From assembly GCA_040285825.1 (NCBI GenBank), contig JAUPSS010000004.1, positions 4,967,658 to 5,031,657 of the forward strand: a stretch of DNA of 64,000 nt, read 5' to 3'. This stretch comes from Eukaryota sp. TZLM1-RC (Eukaryota; Metamonada: BaSk clade). Shown piece by piece: positions 52,942 to 63,551 of this stretch. The position numbers and the translations under genes were made by a program. The notes beneath the pieces were generated by a model. That model did not search any database, was not told the DNA's origin, and saw only the letters and a list, made by a program, of their open reading frames with translations. Positions within the stretch are counted from its first letter, which is position 1, and the number at the start of each line of letters is the position of its first letter.

Positions 52942-53334
52942 ATGAAACACGTTGCTGCTTATCTCCTCGCTGTTCTTGGTGGAAACAGAGACCCAAGTGT
53001 TGAAGATGTCACTGGTATTATTGCCTCCATCGGCGGTTCAGCTGATCCCGATGCCACTGCCAAGTTAGTTTCTGAACTCAAGGGTAAGGACATCGAAGAA
53101 GTCCGTATGTTTTTTATTGTTCACACTTATCCAAGTTGCCGAAGGCAGAACTAAGTTAGCTTCCGTTCCAAGTGCCGCTCCCGCCGGTACTGCTGCCGTC
53201 ACAGCTGCTGAAGCTGCTCCCGTCGAAGAAGAGAAGGTCGAAGAAGAAGAAGTCGAAGAGGATATTGGTGGTTTCGATCTTGTATGTTCAGTACTCTGCT
53301 CTCACATCAGTTCGGAGATGATGATGATTGGTAA
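52942..53334 (+). CDS. RPLP2: 60S acidic ribosomal protein P2
   Basis: Three exons, 52942-53104, 53136-53281 and 53311-53334, with introns of 31 nt (GTATGT...CCAAG) and 29 nt (GTATGT...CACATCAG); 110 codons. The N-terminus MKHVAAYLLAVLGGNRDPSVEDV and IASIGG...KLVSELKGKDIEEV are typical P2, followed by the Ala-rich hinge and acidic run. The last exon has 7 codons plus stop and encodes FGDDDDW, so the protein ends GGFDLFGDDDDW instead of the usual (D)DMGFGLFD. P2 forms the ribosomal stalk with P0/P1 and recruits elongation factors through that tail. Confidence 0.9.
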
Positions 53335-54026
53335 GCTATTTCCTCTCTATATTCTTTTTGTCAAGCATCAAATCTGTAGTTTTGCCCAGTATATACTTAG
53401 TGTTGTAGTGCAATGTGTACTAATTAAACGTCAGGTCGACCTTTGTCTCATTGTTTTACTTATATTCAAATAATTATATGTTCTGAGTTGGTCAGAATTA
53501 GTGGTGTGTAATGAGCACTACCTGATCATTAGTCAAAAGCCGTTATTTTGTTTCTACGTGGGACGAAGAGATTTATTTTTGCCTTATCTTAGCTTATCTT
53601 AATACTCCTTAGTGTTTTGAATTGTCTACAAACATTTATCTATGCTACCTGTTGCTTTTTTTGGAAAATTTGTCAGACAAATAAATTAAATTAGAGACAG
53701 ATGATTGGACAGGTAAATTGGGACAGGTGAATATGAAATTGATATGGAAGTTTACTATTATTAGTAAATTCTTTTTAGTGGATCTAAGATTATAAAAAAG
53801 AGAATTTTCCTATACAATTTCCCTAAAATTTTTTTGACAAAATATCATTGTTGCAGAACATGTAGAGATCAGAAATGCTTTAATATTCACCAACTTATAA
53901 AAAAACAAAAGTGTATCGCAAAACTGACTGAAAAGGCGACTGAGGTTTTGTCAACTGAGGAAGCAAAAATACATTATCCCACAAACAACTGAGAAGTGCT
54001 ATTATAGAAAATCTATTCTCCTACAA
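53335..54026. other. Intergenic stretch between P2 and NAA10
   Basis: No gene or repeat recognised; AT-rich. Confidence 0.4.
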
Positions 54027-54540
54027 TTAAAGCACAGTATGAACATACATGTCTAGAGCATCCTCTCCATCAGCATAATAACCTTTTTCTGTTGTATGAA
54101 TTCTGTATCCAAGAACCTCATGATACATATGGTACGCTGCTGCATTAGAGACACGGACATGAAGAGAGCAATACTTGGCCCCAAAAACTTCTCTGTGGTA
54201 AGTTCAGAATTACAAATATACTTCATCATTTTATGTGCTAATCGCATCATTTTGGTGGCTAGACCAAGTTTACGATGCGTCCGTATCACCGCAACAGAAG
54301 TTATGTGACCATGTGGAATTTGAGCATTTTCCTCCCTAAAGTTAGGGGAAAGAGAACCTACATTTTGGAGAGAACGTAACCTACAATCGATCCACAATCC
54401 TCTGCAACCCATAAAAGCTGTGGCCATGTTGTAGCGTGATATAAGTAATATTTAAGATTATAGTTTTCAGGTAGACAATGAAGATTACAATCTTGAACTA
54501 AGGGAAGATCATCAGGAGTTGCAAGTCTGATAGAGACCAT
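54027..54540 (-). CDS. NAA10: N-alpha-acetyltransferase 10 (NatA catalytic subunit)
   Basis: Exons 54540-54362, 54335-54214 and 54187-54027, two introns of 26 nt each (54336-54361, GTAGGT...CTAACTTTAG; 54188-54213, GTAATT...GAGAAG); 153 codons. [27 protein letters not shown] and [18 protein letters not shown] match NAA10, as do [24 protein letters not shown] (acetyl-CoA-binding R/Q-x-x-G-x-A form: RKLGLA), [10 protein letters not shown] and [11 protein letters not shown]. NatA acetylates N-termini of nascent proteins at the ribosome with NAA15. The C-terminal tail of the animal enzyme is absent. Without splicing only two broken frames appear. Confidence 0.9.
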
Positions 54541-54599
54541 TTGAAATCTGTGAAGTGAGTTTTGACCTATTTTATTTTTATTTGAGATTATATATCATT

Positions 54600-54845
54600 G
54601 TTTTTCACGTTATCTTTTTTTATTCTACCAATTATATTAAAAACCTATAATTCAACATTTAAATAATCCATCTCTCCCAAAACAAAACAACTAGATGCAA
54701 CTCTCTCATAGTGAGATCCAAGAGAAAGCAAAGCATCTGAAACCATCTTCAACATCCCCTTAAAAATAGAAAACACAATTCTATTTTGCCAAAACAATCT
54801 GTTGAAACTTTTGTTAGTTCTTCTCTTTACAATCATTTCAAATGC
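54600..54845 (-). mobile_element. LINE-B tail
   Basis: Minus-strand residues AFEMIVKRRTNKSFNRLFWQNRIVF, then KGMLKMVSDALLSLGSHYERVAS and GEMDYLNVEL match the C-terminus of LINE-B copy 1 almost exactly. Only about 70 codons and a short 3' UTR remain. Confidence 0.8.
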
Positions 54846-54875
54846 TGCCAAAAACAATAAATAAAAATATTTCAT

Positions 54876-55487
54876 TTTACATACAAAGTATACAAAGTAT
54901 ACAAGGTCTATTTCAATCGAATTGGAAAGTCATGGCAAAGATCAATGTAGTTGATAATTTTGCAATGATCTTTGTTCAATTTGCCCTCTTGAAAACAAGG
55001 TCCAGCAAAGAATCAAACTTGTAATAGAGAAATCTAAACTGTTTTAGTAATGGTACCTTCTTATTACTTAGCAGTCATTAATCTTTGAGTGTTTTGATGT
55101 AATTTTCGTGTTCCTTTAATATCCCTATTTCAATGAACCAAAATTGGTAACAAAACAGATTGTTGGAATTGTGTAAGCTACTAATTACGAACAACAATAA
55201 GCAAGATGCAGTGTGTTAAAGTAATGATCCACAGTGGAACAAATGATACAGAAGATGTGAACACTACTTCTATGGTACTAGAAGCACAAAACCTTATTAT
55301 AGAAGTATAGAACAGAGTGTGTACTGGAACTGTCAACATTGACCATTTTAATGCATGGTCAATTTGTCGACATGACTTTCCGGATTGGAGATGTATGGTG
55401 ATGTGATTTGGCGCTATTTTTCAGAAGTTTCCATTTCCCAAGTCAAGTTTCAAATCTTCTTGTATTTAAACTGCTTTTACATCACTC
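54876..55487. other. Intergenic stretch upstream of the Ras gene
   Basis: No gene seen. GCTTTTACATCACTC directly precedes the Ras ATG, a TCAC start-proximal motif. Confidence 0.4.
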
Positions 55488-56151
55488 ATGGCTGCTACAG
55501 GTGTTGATTATCAAGTTGTTGTCGTCGGTAGCGGAGGTTTGTCGTCATTGTTAAGCTCACTCTAGGTGTCGGTAAGAGTGCTCTCAGTGCCCGCTTTGTC
55601 CTGGGCAAGTTTCTTGAACGTGTACGTGATCTCTTTTGGTTGCTCACAACAGTATGACCCAACAATAGAAGATTCCTATCGCAAGGCCGTCGATGTTGAC
55701 GGTTCCGCACTCAGGCTCGAAATTATGGATACTGCTGGTTTGTGTTTGCTCTGTTTTGACCCTAGGCCAGGATGAATATGACTCCATTCGTGAACAATAT
55801 CTCCAAGGAGGAAATGGTTTCCTCCTTGTTTATGCCATTGACTCTCAAGAAAGTTTCGACAAGGCTGTTTCACTTCGGGACCAAATCCTCAGTTTGCAAA
55901 ACAGACAAGATGTTCCCATTGTTCTTGTAGGCAATAAGTGTGATCTCGAAGATGCTCGCGCTGTCACTAATGATGAAGGAAAACTGCTGGCAGAAAAGTT
56001 TGGCTGTGAGTTTTTTGAAACCAGTGCTAAAGAAGAAGTCAACGTAGATGAGGCATTTTATGCTCTTGTTCGAGCTGTTATGAATGATTCCTCCTTAAAA
56101 CCATTAGCATCTCAAAGTGGTAAAAAGAAGAGTTTTTGCTCCATCCTTTAA
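55488..56151 (+). CDS. Ras-family small GTPase
   Basis: Four exons (55488-55536, 55566-55621, 55653-55737, 55766-56151) with introns of 29, 31 and 28 nt give 191 codons. G1 is GSGGVGKSA; switch I is YDPTIEDSY, the Ras/Rap effector form; switch II has DTAGQDEYD with Gln at the Ras-61 position; G4 NKCD; G5 ETSAKEE. The C-terminus is Lys-rich and ends in CAAX box CSIL, whose final Leu predicts geranylgeranylation. It should act as a membrane-bound signalling switch. The first intron splits the P-loop (GG|VGKS). True Ras versus Rap cannot be told apart here. Confidence 0.93.
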
Positions 56152-56829
56152 AACGTTTGCACATAGTTTTTTGATCATTTGTACTAAAGTTTCTCTGCTA
56201 TTGAATTTAAAAAATCTCACAAATTCATATGTGGTTCTCACTTTGGTGGCATAATGGTGAAATTTTTTCTTTCACCAACTGTTTCTTTCACCAACTCAAT
56301 TAACTACCTTTTGTCTTATATGGGTCTTACATTTCAAATTTCAGCATTATGTTTGAGTAGACAGGACTCAATTTCAGACCACAAACAATTCAAGTAGAAA
56401 ATGTATACGTTTGTCTATTTTTTAGTTGTGGTTGAGTCAGTTGCCCTTTATTTGCAATTATATTCAAGACAATAATTTGAAATTATCGAAGCAGCTGAAG
56501 CTTGAAGCTGGTATGTACCAGTCAGATCCCAGAATTAATAACATTACTGTGTAAATTTTAAAAGAGGAGTATTAGATTCTATTCATTGAACAGGTAAATC
56601 TTCCTCAATTTTCACCTTAATTATAAAATCCTCTTTCACCACACCACTTCTTTCACCAACACTATTCTTTTTACCAACACTTGAACGAACACTATAATAA
56701 AACATGAATCGATAATATTTTATTTTGGAACTATTAGTTATGTGGTGAGTATTAGCACTTTTAGTTACAATTAATAAAAGTGCTATTAATTGATTCTTAG
56801 AATTGATAAATTCAATTTCTTAGAAGAAT
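56152..56829. other. Intergenic stretch after the Ras gene
   Basis: It contains repeated short phrases TTTCACCAAC(T/A) at 56272-56300 and 56635-56685, but no gene. The repeats are too few to call an array. Confidence 0.4.
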
Positions 56830-57240
56830 AATTAACTTATCACTAATGGGACAAAATTCAATGAACCAGGATTTCCTCTACAAATCTTGTTCTGCTTGAT
56901 GTCTAGCTAAAGCTTCTCTAATTCGATTGAAAAACCGAGGGGATCTAGTAATAATGGCAAATTGAATTCGAGAGCGCCTTAAAAAGATATCAAATCTTTT
57001 CATTGTTTTTTCTTGAACCATTTTTTGGAAGTCATTCGATAAATTTCCTGCTTCTACTGATAGACTTCCGTTTATCGAAAATGGAAAAGCAATAAAAAAC
57101 AGTGGTCTATTTCTATCAGCATTACCTTCCTCAATATTTGTCTTATTTTCTATGTTTTCTGTGGGCATTAAATTCAAGAGCTTCTTCAGGATTAAGTTTT
57201 CTTCTTTGAAACAAAGTGTCATTTGCAACATTACAATGTT
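56830..57240 (-). mobile_element. LINE-A tail, degraded
   Basis: Minus-strand residues RPLFFIAFPFSINGSLSVEAG, KTMKRFDIFLRRSRIQFAIIT and REALARHQAEQDL match the LINE-A C-terminus, with the conserved FLW changed to FLR. The 3' UTR CTAATGGGAC is at 56843-56852. It is cut at about 57240. Confidence 0.75.
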
Positions 57241-57309
57241 TTTTCAATTTATTAAGGTTTATAAACTTGGGCAACGTTTTCCCAAATGAGGTATAATACA
57301 CACAATTTT

Positions 57310-57520
57310 GTTCCAAGAAACTAATAAAAATATTTATTGAAAATGCACACTTAATTAAATCAATTCATAACTAATGGGACGAAAATCATTGAACCAAGAT
57401 TTCCTCTACAAAATCTTGATCTGCTTGCTAAAGCTTCTAATTCTAATTTTCTAATTCGATTGAAAAACCGAGGTACTCTATTAAGAATGGCAAATTGAAT
57501 CCGAGAGCGCAATAAAGACA
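57310..57520 (-). mobile_element. LINE-A tail, second short copy
   Basis: The 3' UTR (ATTTATTGAAAATGCACACTTAATTAAAT) and the last ~40 codons of LINE-A are recognisable (shown by CTAATGGGACGAAAATCATTG on the plus strand). It lies tandem to the copy at 56830-57240 in the same orientation. Confidence 0.7.
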
Positions 57521-59024
57521 ATTATTACTATAATATATTACAATAGTTGGTTGAAATAACAAAAACAATTTTAAAACCAGACATTATCATCAAAAATTAA
57601 AAAATAAGTTAAATAAAAATGTGTCTTAAAGGTTTCACTGAAGTACAAACAATTGGTAAAACGTTTTTAAATATTGATGGCACAATGATTTTGATATAAA
57701 TCAATTTCTTAATATGTAAAAATGAATAACAAAGAACAATAATTCCATAGTAATCCTTTTACCAAAAATGAGACAAAAATGGCTGGACATTGTCCGTTTT
57801 CGTTAATTCAAAAAAATAACACAATTGACCAACATGTTGCAAAGTACTTTCAAGTTCATTATGTTACACCACACATTATTGAAACCACACAAAACATCTG
57901 GTCTGTCTTCAATGCTAAATTTTACAAAATTAATAATAAATTATAAAGAAAAGTTTGAAAATGTTAGTACCGTAGGAAGAAGCGAAAATAGACCCAATGA
58001 AGGGTTGAGACGAGGCAATACAATCTTTTAGTTCAGAAATATTGTATAGTTTTATCTTTAATTTATAATTATTTTTATCTGTTTAACACTGTTTTCATCA
58101 ACTCACCATTTTTGTTTTTGGAACAACACGTTAATTTTGGTTGAATGGTGGTTAAATGGTATATCTGAACTACTTGAACTTCTACCATATAGAGATATTC
58201 TTCATAATAATTTGCACTTGACCACTGAATCATTGTGAAGTATGGCTTGCTTTATGCATAGATTTAGATGTTCTAGTAGCCTCTCAGTTAATTTTTGTAA
58301 TTCTCAAGGCAGAGCAGAAAATTCTTTTGTTATAATTTTGAAAGGATTGTTGACTGAGCTGACGACTTTCAATCTGTGGACCAACTAAATACAACTTGTA
58401 ATTGAAAAATTTTGGACTGTTTCAGGAATGTTTGTTTCAATTTGAAAATTTTCTCCATTCCCTAGACAATATTTGAGGAATTCCAAGGTATTGTTTTAAA
58501 TACAGTTTCTAGCAATGAATTGGGAATACATTAATTTTCAGAATCTTAAACCGTAATGTAACTACAAACTAGCATATTGGTTAGACTTTTACTGATTTTT
58601 CTAGTTTTATATGAACAGAACATTTTTAAGTTGGTTGGGACTATCACCGATCGAGCGGTGTCTTCATTTACCTGAACAGATAGTACATTAACTGTCTGTT
58701 GAGGAGGCTTCTCTTGAATAAGTAGAACTTCCTCAATAAAACAGAAATTAATCATCATTGTTTTCATATTTTTCTGAAAATGAGTCTTAGAATTTTAATG
58801 AAATGTGTTTCGAAATATTAGGGAAATAGTTTCACAGAGCTGATGGAATCAGGAAAAACACTTACTTATAAATATGTGGACAACATAATGGAATCAGTCC
58901 CTACTTCATTGTGGCTTGTTGATTCGAAAACACAGTTCTCTAGATTCACTAACAGTATTTTGTTTTGAGGGAAGTGTTCAGTAATTTTACTTGGCATTAG
59001 AAAAATCTCTTTTCCTCAACTTCG
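57521..59024. other. Long intergenic stretch
   Basis: An ATG at 57780 opens a frame (MAGHCPFSLIQKNNTIDQHV) of about 55 codons with no known family; a minus-strand frame at 58767-58546 is also unrecognised. No clear element. CTCTTTTCCTCAACTTCG immediately precedes the uS11 ATG. Confidence 0.35.
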
Positions 59025-59535
59025 ATGTCTGAAGCCGTTGTTCCTCAAGTCTCTGACTCCGAAGTATGCTCTTAGTCAACACCCTCATTAAAGATCAGAT
59101 TTGGTGTCTGTCACATCAAGGCCACTTTCAATGATACATTTGTCGTATGTAGCAATCAAGTCTTTTCCTAATATTAGCACGTTACTGATATCTCTGGTCG
59201 TGAAACTATTGCCAGAATCACTGGTGGTATGAAGGTCAAAGCTGATAGAGACGAATCTTCTCCTTATGCTGCTATGCTTGCCGCTCAGGACGCTGCTGAA
59301 CTTTGCAAGGTTTGTTATGTAGTATAATTCATCACAGTCTCGAGGAATTACTGCTATTCACATCAAGCTAAGAGGTGCTGGAGGTGTTGGCAACAGAAAC
59401 CCTGGTCCAGGAGCTCAATCCGCTCTTCGTGCACTTGCTCGTTCTGGATTGAAAATCGGCAGAATCGAAGACGTAACTCCTATTCCCCATGACAGTACCA
59501 GGCGTAAGGGTGGTCGTCGCGGTCGTCGTTTATAG
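59025..59535 (+). CDS. RPS14: 40S ribosomal protein uS11 (S14)
   Basis: Four exons (59025-59063, 59094-59144, 59178-59309, 59338-59535) and introns of 30, 33 and 28 nt give 139 codons; no single frame shows the gene. Signatures: [16 protein letters not shown], then [38 protein letters not shown] (in pieces), [56 protein letters not shown] at the C-terminus. uS11 binds 18S rRNA on the platform of the 40S subunit. The length is slightly under the ~150 norm because the N-terminal extension is short. Confidence 0.93.
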
Positions 59536-60289
59536 ATCCATTTATTTTTGTGGTTTACTCATACTGTTTCATATCTGCATCATTGATTATTAACCGCCTT
59601 CCCGGAAAGAAATAAACCTTCTAGTCTCTAAGTGTGTGAAGGGTGATTCCAGCAGACTTTGTGAAAACGAAGGTTCTATATGGAAGGCACTCCAGATGCA
59701 TCGACGACATGACATATTGTTCTTTTGTGGTCTTGTGTTATTTGTGGCAAAATATCATAACATTACCAATGAAATACGTATCTGTGGTGAATTAATGTGA
59801 CTACATTGATAATATATCATTGAATTTTTTTAAAGCGGTACGTGAGTTTGAATGACTCCAATAGTTGTTCTTATACCATCTAATGGTTGTAATCATAGTT
59901 TTAGCTTACTGAACCTGGGATCCGGTAATTTCTACAATATGATTACAGTCAGTAATGTATTGTCTTCTATTACAACAACGCAATAGATTACTATATTGTA
60001 ACTCATTATTTTATCCAATTGAATTCAATCTTTGCTATCTTAATACCAGTCATCATAAAGTGACCAATTTTATGACAAGCACAAGACTACATAAATTCAT
60101 TGATCTCAGCTGCGAGAAAACTTTTTTCAGAGGTTTTACATTAATCAATCATTTTTCATCACTGAAAAATCCTGACTCATTACTGCAAAAGTTTAAAATT
60201 CAATAACTGTCAGCAATTTCTGGTTCTGAAATCTTAAGCTATTATTGTAAATAAAAGAAAAACAATCCGGTTTTTGCAAACTTTTTAAT
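59536..60289. other. Intergenic stretch after uS11
   Basis: AATAAA at 59612-59617 could serve uS11. The plus frame at 59955-60206 is unrecognised and may be a 5' part of the adjacent LINE-C. Confidence 0.4.
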
Positions 60290-61100
60290 TGACCTGAAGG
60301 AAAGTAGCTCAAGTTGTCTCATTTCCCAAATTCCAAATGTTTACGGTCTATTGTTAAATGACCATCAATGGACAACTGCCTTAAAATGAGGTGTTTTCTT
60401 TGGCCGTCCAGTGTGCCAAATGATTTGATTTGTCGTTGTGGTCAGCTTATCAATCTGAATCATTTATTCAATTGCAAATTTAATATTACATATCGCTCAG
60501 TTGTTCACGATGCTGTTAGAGACCAACTATATGCTATGTGCAAAAGTCACCACATTGAAGCTTTTGTTGAACTTCTTGTGCGTAAGTTGTCACCTGAAAA
60601 TGAAGATGAAAATACTTTTGGGAAACGCCGTGTTGATTTAATCACAACTGGGTCTGATGGTGTGATCAAAGTTGTTGATGTTGTTACTGTTGATATTTGT
60701 AAGGATTCGGCAATTGATTTTGTTAAAAAAGATGAAACTCCGCTTTGATTTGCAGAAAAAACACCAAATTAAAAAGTACAATGACCCTTATCTCAGCTAG
60801 GACGAGTTGAGCATGTAAAGTACCAACTGGTTTCATTTGTTGTTTCTCCTTTTGTCAACATTGAAATATCTGGCATTAAATTTCTCGAAGATTTCAGAAG
60901 TTTTATAAAACAAAGAGCAGGAAAAGAATTGAACTTCATTTTTTGGCACAATAGAATTGTTTTCAGTGTTCTTAAAGCAATTCCAGAAATGCTGACCAAA
61001 GCACTGTTACAGTTACGAATAGAGTATGAAAATCGCGGGCTTAAGAGACGTGATGATGTTGATGAGTGTATTGAGGATATTGACTTTTACTTTTTTTAAT
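60290..61100 (+). mobile_element. LINE-C copy 3
   Basis: It encodes IPNVYGLLLNDHQWTTA, MRCFLWPSSVPNDLICRCGQ, CCHC knuckle (CRCGQLINLNHLFNC), VHDAVRDQLYAMCK, LVRKLSPENEDE, nuclease motif RVDLITTGSDGVIKVVDVVTVD, then after a stop at 60747 QLGRVEHVKYQLVSFVVSPF, FIFWHNRIVF and EDIDFYF. It is the most complete LINE-C tail, with two or more frame breaks. Confidence 0.8.
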
Positions 61101-61399
61101 GTTTTGTTAGCGTTGAAAATAAAAATATTTTGCCAAAAAAAATTATTGAAACATTTTCTATTCAGCACTGTCAATTTTCTGGTTATCTCTTTCATGATTT
61201 CCTCACAATTTTGAACTCACATAATCATTGTTGTGATTGTATATCATCAAATTGTACTTCAGTTAGAAATCCTTTATTTGGGTGGGTTTTAAGTTTTCTC
61301 AACTTTCTTGCTTTGATTGGTACTGTGGAATAGAATATTGATAATCTCTAAAATGCGCCCAAATGGTTGAACAACAATCATGAATTTTTCAAGATTGTT
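61101..61399. other. Intergenic AT-rich stretch
   Basis: No gene seen between LINE-C copy 3 and a LINE-B fragment. Confidence 0.35.
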
Positions 61400-61805
61400 A
61401 GACCACTATTTTCTGGGCAGAAAGGCTTGCTAATTCTGACATTCATAATCCTTTTTCAAATGCTGAAAATTTCAAAATCAAAAAATACAATGAACCTTTT
61501 TCCAAATTGTCCACACAACAGCATGCAAAATACTATTTGTATCCATCTGTATTTTCTCTATTTGGTTCGCTTGCTCCCACGACCATTCGTTTTTGGCAGA
61601 TTTTGTAAAGAAAAGAACTAACAGAAGTGTCAACAAATTGTTTTGGCAAAATAGAACTGTGTTTTCTTTCTTAAGGGGATGATGAAGATGGTTTCTGATG
61701 CTTTGCTTTCTCTTGAATCTCACTATGAGAGAGTTGCATCTAGTTGTTTTGTTTTGGGAGAAATGGATTATTTAGATGTTGGTTTATAGGTTTTTAATAA
61801 AAACA
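61400..61805 (+). mobile_element. LINE-B tail, degraded
   Basis: Codons for HNPFSNAENFKIKKYNEPFSKL, KYYLYPSVFSLFGSLAP and, after shifts, FGKIELCFL and MVSDALLSL-like residues match LINE-B. The last bases GGAGAAATGGATTATTTAGATG and a UTR with TTTTTAATAAAAACAATTAAAAAAA end it. Multiple frame breaks. Confidence 0.7.
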
Positions 61806-62029
61806 ATTAAAAAAATGATCAATTATTATCAAATAGACTGTGTTTGTTTGACATCTTCTTAATTTATACCATGCTGCTGATGGTCCTAAATTGATATCTT
61901 GTCGTTTTTTGTTACAAAATGCTGTTAGATATTCAATTTTGGTTTTTGGGATACAAGAATTTATTGTCAATAAGATCATTTGCCAAAAAATACTTTTGCT
62001 GTCAAAGTCAACAATTTGCTTGAGGGTTG

Positions 62030-62450
62030 GTCACATTGAAGATGTTGTTGACTCTGTCTCCGGCAAACATGCATTTGACATTTTGGCTTAAAAACAAAAA
62101 ACTTGATCATCCTCATGCACTTGGATTCCAATCACGAGAAAAACATATAACGAATGGTAATGCGATTGATGAAGATAATGCCGATAGAAATAAACAGCTC
62201 GTGTTTAATGCTATCCCGTTTTTTTATAAATGAAAAAGCAGTGGAAACAAAAAGAATTTGTTGGAATCAATTTTAAAAAATGCTTCAAGAAAAACAATGA
62301 AGAGATTTGATGTCTTTTTGTGGCCGTCACGAATTCAATTTGCGGATTTTTTATCGAGTAAGAGAAGTAATGGAGAGAAAACAAGCAGATCAGTATTTCG
62401 TGGATGAAATGTTGGTTCATTGAATTTCAGCCCCATTAGATCTTATTTTA
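62030..62450 (+). mobile_element. LINE-A tail, heavily degraded
   Basis: Scraps NADRNKQLVFNAIPF, KTMKRFDVFLWPSRIQFA and ADQYFVDEMLVH match LINE-A's C-terminus. The 3' UTR begins CCCCATTAGATCTTATTTTATTAAGTG. Older than the other copies. Confidence 0.65.
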
Positions 62451-62637
62451 TTAAGTGTTTTAGTTCAAAAAACAGTACTTTCATATCTGTTTGAATTAGT
62501 CAACACCTATTGGAAGTGTCTGACATTCAAAGGTTTTCACAAGGTGTTCTTTTCAAAAGAATGAAAATGTAAATAATCAACATTTTATTACAAACTAAAA
62601 TACAAAACCTTCAAAAGCAAAACTATAACCAACAACA

Positions 62638-63480
62638 CTATTCCCTGCTGACAGGGGTCATAAGCTCATTCATGCTATTCCTCATGTCCAACTCAAAATC
62701 AACTTTAGATTGGTATTCCTGATCAAACTTCAATACTGCTGAAACTGTTTTGGCAGGTGAAGACTTCACAACATCATCGTCATCACTGTCGTCATCATGA
62801 TGGTGCTGTCTCTTTGAAATTTCTCTCGTTCGAAGCAACCGTCGCTTCTCCTCATGTTGACGCTCCAATTGTTGTTCTATTGAAGTTCTTATCCTACCTG
62901 AATCAGGAGAACGTGGAGAAACGCCCATGCTACGGGATGATGAAAGAGACATGAAGGGGGGTCGATGACCAGAATCTAAAGTTTTCTTGGGTCCTCGGGC
63001 AGAAAAGTCGTCTGTTGCATTAACAGGGAGAGGTGACATTGCTATGGGAGATCGTGTTGCTGAACGTGTGGAAGCTGGTGTGTTTCGAGTTGACATGGGA
63101 GTGGAACGACATGAGGGTATAACTTCCTCATCGGAATCTGCGTCGTTCTTTGAGAGGGTTTTGCCTAATAACTCAGCTGCCTTGGTTTCAAAATATGCGC
63201 GATTGATGTCGTTACGAACTTTCCCAGTGCGACAACGGGGTGTGGACTTGGGAGAAGGATAAAGTTCTGTGTTTTCAGGATATGATGCAGAAGCAACTGA
63301 TAGGACATCTAAGATACAGTCTTCAGCCTTTGTTGAGCCGAAATCGGAGATTCGAAGAGAAGGATTTGAATAAGAGTCATTAGAAGGTATAGTGCACTCT
63401 TTGAAGATACTAAGTGCACTCATCATGCCCTCGTCAGCCATCTCATGCTTCAATCGTTCTCCGGGAGGACCTTTGGTCAT
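62638..63480 (-). CDS. Unknown 280-aa Ser/Pro-rich protein
   Basis: I start at ATG 63480; the frame upstream begins with GTG. The protein is rich in SP/TP sites (SPKSTPRCR, STPMSTRNTPASTRS, SPRSPDSGR), suggesting phosphorylation by proline-directed kinases. It has a helical basic segment (SIEQQLERQHEEKRRLLRTREISKRQ), a His/Asp run (HHHDDDSDDDD) and a conserved-looking end (FDQEYQSKVDFELDMRNSMNELM). No domain recognised. Nuclear or cytoskeletal regulation is only a guess. It is divergent from the next gene with 71 bp between starts. Confidence 0.7.
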   Translation of the reverse strand: MTKGPPGERLKHEMADEGMMSALSIFKECTIPSNDSYSNPSLRISDFGSTKAEDCILDVLSVASASYPENTELYPSPKSTPRCRTGKVRNDINRAYFETKAAELLGKTLSKNDADSDEEVIPSCRSTPMSTRNTPASTRSATRSPIAMSPLPVNATDDFSARGPKKTLDSGHRPPFMSLSSSRSMGVSPRSPDSGRIRTSIEQQLERQHEEKRRLLRTREISKRQHHHDDDSDDDDVVKSSPAKTVSAVLKFDQEYQSKVDFELDMRNSMNELMTPVSRE

Positions 63481-63551
63481 TGTATTGTTTGAAAAGTTGA
63501 TAGAAAATGAAAGAGCATATTCCACCACCCCACACTCATTATTTAATACAA
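63481..63551. promoter_or_regulatory. 71-bp shared promoter interval
   Basis: It lies between divergent starts at 63480 (minus) and 63552 (plus). It contains CCACCACCCCACACTCATTATTTAATAC, with a TCATTA motif about 15 nt before the plus-strand ATG. It is the third pair of this kind in the window. Confidence 0.45.

Noticed and set aside
56272-56685. TTTCACCAAC repeats as a regulatory array
   Set aside because: Too few and irregularly spaced to support a call.
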